Positions 5,738-5,831 of a stretch of DNA of 5,831 bases are shown piece by piece. Origin of the DNA: Minisyncoccota bacterium (GTDB taxonomy: Bacteria; Patescibacteriota; Minisyncoccia; Phycocordibacterales; UBA1006); NCBI GenBank assembly GCA_021129535.1, contig JAJOLB010000015.1, positions 1-5,831 on the forward strand. The letters run 5' to 3'. The notes beneath the pieces were generated by a model that searched no databases, was not told the DNA's origin, and saw only the letters and a program-made list of their open reading frames with translations. The position numbers were made by a program, and so were the translations under genes. The first letter of the stretch is position 1. Each line of letters begins with the position of its first letter.

Positions 5738-5768
5738 AAGCATAATAAAAGTTATGCTTTTATTATGC
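5733..5768. terminator. AT-rich hairpin terminator with two competing folds
   Basis: Fold one pairs 5733-5745 with 5752-5764 (13 bp, loop TAAAAG; core AAAAGCATAA/TTATGCTTTT). Fold two pairs GCATAATAAAA (5740-5750) with TTTTATTATGC (5758-5768), loop GTTATGC. The two share bases and exclude each other. Fold one begins in the last codons and stop of the upstream gene. Its right arm ends in a T-rich run, as in a weak intrinsic terminator. It is the only terminator-like structure after the membrane-protein genes. Confidence 0.6.
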
Positions 5769-5831
5769 AGTGAGATTTGATTTTATATAGATCTACGCAT
5801 TCTAGTATCCTCCGTATGTACACAAACAGAC
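5769..5831. other. Unassigned tail of the window
   Basis: No feature can be supported in these 63 bases. On the minus strand one open frame reads SVCVHTEDTRMRRSI followed by TAA at 5785-5783, which could be the end of a convergent gene outside the window. The other two minus frames also end here, so the choice is not secure. No plus-strand promoter with good spacing is seen. Confidence 0.2.

Noticed and set aside
5783..5813. Minus-strand GGAGG (5813-5809) eight bases before an ATG (5800), a perfect-looking ribosome site
   Set aside because: The reading frame is only MRRSI then stop, and no other gene here uses a Shine-Dalgarno site; the GGAGG more likely lies within the end of a convergent coding region.

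Overview
The window is low-GC (roughly one third G+C by eye) and tightly packed. It reads as a fragment of a Candidate Phyla Radiation (Patescibacteria) genome, most like the Parcubacteria group. The support is an alanyl-tRNA synthetase of only 611 residues that lacks the C-terminal C-Ala domain and the beta-barrel part of the editing region, followed by a divergent FtsA/PilM-like protein paired with a single-pass membrane protein carrying a baseplate-J-like segment. I know both traits from CPR genomes. This placement comes from recalled family features, not from a search. All six genes use ATG, the complete ones stop with TAG or TAA, and no in-frame TGA is seen, so nothing points to a recoded genetic code.

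Layout: on the minus strand at the left edge is the N-terminal part of alanine racemase (alr), cut by the window. A 64-bp divergent spacer separates it from alaS (plus strand). That spacer holds promoter-like elements for both genes and an imperfect inverted repeat overlapping the alaS promoter. The alaS stop codon overlaps by 8 bp the start of a 217-residue HNH nuclease gene. A strong 19-bp hairpin terminator ends this unit. Its right arm runs directly into an extended -10 promoter for a 103-residue protein with two membrane helices and a coiled-coil tail. Next come a 382-residue FtsA/PilM-like protein with eroded nucleotide-binding motifs and, 20 bp later, a 457-residue protein with a very basic cytoplasmic tail, one membrane helix and a large extracytoplasmic region. 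An AT-rich hairpin closes the unit. The last 60 or so bases cannot be assigned.

How the genes may work together: alr and alaS both use alanine (cell-wall D-alanine and tRNA charging) and share one divergent control region. The last three genes look like a cell-envelope module. By analogy with PilM-PilN and FtsA-FtsN, the actin-like protein may bind the basic cytoplasmic tail of its neighbour; this is inference. The most general signal is that no gene start has a convincing Shine-Dalgarno site, and four starts have a -10-like element at the distance expected for leaderless or nearly leaderless mRNA. No stretch over 300 bases is without a gene, and I see no tRNA, rRNA, CRISPR array or insertion sequence.
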